From Gramella sp. KN1008 (GTDB taxonomy: Bacteria > Bacteroidota > Bacteroidia > Flavobacteriales > Flavobacteriaceae), in contig NZ_SJDV01000004.1 in assembly GCF_004332155.1 (NCBI RefSeq), positions 186,001 to 250,000 of the forward strand: a stretch of DNA of 64,000 nt, read 5' to 3'. The notes under the pieces are model-generated. The model was not told the DNA's origin, ran no database searches, and saw only the letters and a program-made list of their open reading frames with translations. The position numbers and the translations under genes were made by a program. Below are positions 62,145 through 64,000 of the stretch, piece by piece; the stretch's first letter is position 1; the number at the start of each line of letters is the position of its first letter.

Positions 62145-63017
62145 ATGTTAAGTATAGAACCTAAGGATGTTAGTGTTGGAAAATTACATCAGTATCTTCT
62201 GGGAGCAATAGGCCCGAGGCCCATAGCTTTCGCAAGTACCCTTGATGAGAATGGCAGACCCAATCTTTCTCCCTTTAGTTTCTTTAACGTTTTTGGATCC
62301 AATCCGCCGGTGCTTATCTTTTCACCTGCAAGAAGGGGAAGGGACAATACTACCAAGCATACTTTTGAGAATGCCAAAAAGACCGATGAGGTAGTGATCA
62401 ATATCGTGAATTTCGATATAGTCCAGCAAATGTCGCTTTCAAGCACTGAATATGCCGAGGGGGTGAATGAGTTTGAAAAGGCCGGGCTAAGCATGCTGAA
62501 ATCTGATCTTGTAAAACCTTTCAGGGTTGCAGAATCACCGGTTCAGTTTGAATGCAAGATAAAGGAAGTGGTAGAAACCGGCTCTGAAGGTGGAGCTGGA
62601 AATCTTGTGATATGTCATGTAGTGAAAATGCATATCAAGGAAGAAATCCTTGATGACAATGGATTTATAGATCAATACAAGATAGACCAGGTAGCCCGTA
62701 TGGGAGGTAACTGGTACACAAGGGCAAGGGAAGGTATGTTCGAGGTTCCAAAACCACTTTCCACCCTGGGAATAGGAGTGGATACTATTCCGCACACAAT
62801 AAGGAATAGTAAGGTTCTTACGGGTAATGATCTGGGAAAATTGGGAAATGTAGAGGCACTTCCCGGAAATGATGAAATTGAGGAATTTTTAAAGATTAAC
62901 GAAGAAGATGCAAAATTGGTCAGAAACGGAGACCTGGAAAAAATACATAAAAGGGCACAGGTTTATCTTGAAAAAGAGCAGCCTGAAAATGCCTGGAAAA
63001 TATTATTAGCAAAATAA
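62145..63017 (+). CDS. Flavin reductase-like (FMN-binding) protein
   Basis: A 290-residue protein from ATG 62145 (MLSIEPKDVS; a GTG at 62088 would add a non-signal N-terminus of 19 residues). The flavin-reductase-like split-barrel domain spans about 10-200 with LLGAIGPRPIAFASTLDENGRPNLSPFSFFN, typical FMN contacts, and a C-terminal helical region to 290. Members reduce FMN/FAD with NAD(P)H or act in flavin-dependent oxygenases. Five bases before the DUF3127 gene, so probably co-transcribed. Confidence 0.9.
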   Translation: MLSIEPKDVSVGKLHQYLLGAIGPRPIAFASTLDENGRPNLSPFSFFNVFGSNPPVLIFSPARRGRDNTTKHTFENAKKTDEVVINIVNFDIVQQMSLSSTEYAEGVNEFEKAGLSMLKSDLVKPFRVAESPVQFECKIKEVVETGSEGGAGNLVICHVVKMHIKEEILDDNGFIDQYKIDQVARMGGNWYTRAREGMFEVPKPLSTLGIGVDTIPHTIRNSKVLTGNDLGKLGNVEALPGNDEIEEFLKINEEDAKLVRNGDLEKIHKRAQVYLEKEQPENAWKILLAK

Positions 63018-63022
63018 ACGAA

Positions 63023-63394
63023 ATGGAAGTACAAGGAAAAATTAAGCTTATTGGAGAAACGAAGACCTTTGGAAGCAATGGTTTTCAGAAGAGGGAATTG
63101 GTTATTACAACAGAGGAGCAGTATCCACAGACTTTAATGATAGAATTCGTTCAGGATAAGACCGGATTACTGGATAGCTTTCAGGTAGGTCAGCCTGTAA
63201 AGATAGGTATCAACCTTAGGGGTCGCGAATGGGTGAGCCCGCAGGGGGAAACCAAATACTTTAACTCGATCCAGGGTTGGAGAATTGAAAATCTTGCTGC
63301 TCAGCAGCCTGGAAGCCAGAATGTGCCACCACCAGATCAGTTTGAGCCCGCAAATGACCTTAACGAAGAAGACTATGATGATCTTCCGTTTTAA
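63023..63394 (+). CDS. DUF3127 OB-fold protein with an SSB-like acidic tail
   Basis: A 123-residue protein of DUF3127, a Bacteroidota family with an OB-like barrel: GKIKLIGETKTFGSNGFQKRELVI and GINLRGREWVSPQGETKYFNSIQGW. A Pro/Gln-rich linker (about 92-108) is followed by an acidic end NEEDYDDLPF, strikingly like the DDxPF tip of SSB proteins that docks DNA-repair partners. A single-stranded nucleic acid role is therefore likely but unproven. Linked to the flavin reductase gene upstream. Confidence 0.9.
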   Translation: MEVQGKIKLIGETKTFGSNGFQKRELVITTEEQYPQTLMIEFVQDKTGLLDSFQVGQPVKIGINLRGREWVSPQGETKYFNSIQGWRIENLAAQQPGSQNVPPPDQFEPANDLNEEDYDDLPF

Positions 63395-63399
63395 TCTTT

Positions 63400-63465
63400 G
63401 TCATTCTGAATTTATTTCAGAATCTCAAGTTAATTTATTTAGACCCTGAACCAAGTTCAGGGTGA
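63400..63465. repeat. Intergenic repeat with two small palindromes
   Basis: TGTCATTCTGAATT, an internal palindrome TCTGAATTTATTTCAGA, and ACCCTGAACC...GGTTCAGGGTGAC form two inverted repeats between the DUF3127 stop and the terminator. The GTCATTCTGA-type end recurs in the metG terminator and other intergenic sites in the window. Confidence 0.55.
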
Positions 63466-63475
63466 CGAAAAAATT

Positions 63476-63509
63476 AAAGTCCGGTTCGTTTAACTAGCCG
63501 GACTTTTTT
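63476..63509 (+). terminator. Terminator after the DUF3127 gene
   Basis: Stem AAAGTCCGG / CCGGACTTT (9 bp) with 13-base loop and T-run. It ends just before the aat coding region. Confidence 0.85.
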
Positions 63510-63535
63510 ATTTTCAACTATTAAATTTTATTCCA

Positions 63536-64000
63536 TTGTATTTTATAGGCCCAGCAGATGAATTTCCACCCGTAAGTCTAGCCGATGAGGACGGACTTCT
63601 CGCCATTGGGCGTGATCTTAGTCCGGCAAGGCTTAAAGACGCTTATTATAAGGGGATCTTTCCTTGGTATAATGAAGATCAGCCGGTGCTCTGGTGGTCG
63701 CCAGATCCCAGGATGGTGTTATTTCCGGAAAAGCTCAAAATCGCCAAAAGCATGAGACCTTTGCTGAACCAGAACAGATTCAGGGTTACTTTCAACCAGG
63801 AGTTCGAGAAAGTAATGGAGAATTGCGGGGATATAGACAGAAAAGGCCAGGATGGAACCTGGATCACCGATGAAATAAAGGAAAATTACCTGGAGCTTCA
63901 TAGGGAAGGATTTGCCTTTTCAACAGAGGTATGGAAAGAATCTGAACTTGTTGGTGGACTTTACGGCCTTTACCTAAGAGACAAAAAAATATTCTGCGGG
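63536..64000 (+). CDS. aat: Leucyl/phenylalanyl-tRNA-protein transferase, 5' part only
   Basis: The frame runs off the window end. FPPVSLADEDGLLAIGRDLS, AYYKGIFPWYNEDQPVLWWSPDPRMVLFP and VGGLYGLYL are the Aat signatures (N-end rule tagging of proteins starting with Lys/Arg). The first codon is TTG at 63536, giving MYFIGPADEFPPV, which fits the family's MYFL-type start; no ATG is in frame upstream. 155 codons are present; the C-terminal catalytic third is missing. Confidence 0.9.
   Translation, partial: MYFIGPADEFPPVSLADEDGLLAIGRDLSPARLKDAYYKGIFPWYNEDQPVLWWSPDPRMVLFPEKLKIAKSMRPLLNQNRFRVTFNQEFEKVMENCGDIDRKGQDGTWITDEIKENYLELHREGFAFSTEVWKESELVGGLYGLYLRDKKIFCG

Noticed and set aside
1..64000. CRISPR arrays, tRNA/rRNA genes, IS elements, integrases, phage genes
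   Set aside because: No regular spaced repeats, cloverleaf-type sequences or transposase/integrase motifs were seen on either strand; repeats found are short intergenic types.

Overview
The window is a 64 kb stretch of chromosome from a Flavobacteriaceae-type member of the Bacteroidota. It is marine-flavoured and looks Gramella/Christiangramia-like in gene content, but the species cannot be fixed from sequence alone. The reasons are a moderately AT-rich composition, promoter elements of the TTG-N19/20-TAnnTTTG class instead of sigma70 boxes, almost no Shine-Dalgarno sequences, SusC-like TonB-dependent receptors with carboxypeptidase-regulatory N-domains, many small Cys-anchored lipoproteins, and Bacteroidota-typical families (DUF2147, DUF3127, DUF4174, DUF4301, SDR-type threonine dehydrogenase). 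I see no rRNA, tRNA, CRISPR array, IS element, prophage or integrase. It reads as core genome, with the most unusual signals in the intergenic and leader regions.

Layout. 1-6.5 kb: HflX GTPase, a duplicated-domain secreted protein, a lipoprotein, an SDR next to a multi-TM M28 peptidase, and a CBS protein. 6.5-12.4 kb: a minus-strand run with an outer-membrane beta-barrel receptor, a gamma-glutamylcyclotransferase-like gene lacking an ATG/GTG/TTG start and overlapping a DUF4174 gene, DUF2147, a zinc-ribbon protein, a lipoprotein, an ABM monooxygenase and a methyltransferase. 12.5-19.4 kb: a short SSB, a DUF4212/sodium-solute symporter pair, an HDAC-family deacetylase, metG, a lipoprotein and YraN. 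19.5-29.4 kb: S9 peptidase, NTF2-like protein, lipoprotein, threonine dehydrogenase, cold-shock protein, ClC-CBS channel, aspS and a MORN-type protein. 29.4-36.2 kb: a complete TetR-TolC-adaptor-RND efflux operon with an inverted-repeat operator at its promoter. 36.3-41.6 kb: polyprenyl synthase and sucA-sucB. 41.6-47 kb: small retropepsin, CPBP protease, ahcY, and a PPTase-GGGP synthase pair. 47.2-51.1 kb: a VOC protein, then a tightly overlapping vitamin-uptake/salvage run (thiamine-binding-like protein, PnuC transporter, NadR-like kinase) continuing into DUF4301 and ArfB. 51.1-56.1 kb: a candidate small RNA, a PepSY-like protein, and an NtrC-type regulator convergent with a hybrid histidine kinase. 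56.1-58.8 kb: a TPP riboswitch with terminator controlling a TonB receptor. 58.8-64 kb: a degenerate Rieske-like lipoprotein, greA with a long structured leader, a HIT protein, a thioesterase, a histidine kinase, a flavin reductase, DUF3127 with an SSB-like tail, and the 5' part of aat.

How the genes fit together. Two loci point to thiamine or a related vitamin: the riboswitch-controlled outer-membrane receptor and, 7 kb away, the inner-membrane PnuC transporter with a binding protein and kinase. sucA/sucB (TCA cycle), ahcY (methyl cycle), metG, aspS, aat, arfB, hflX and greA are housekeeping functions in translation, ribosome rescue and transcription. The most notable non-coding signals are the greA leader with two consecutive terminator-like structures, a promoter-to-terminator unit at 51.24-51.40 kb with no ORF, and the TetR operator.
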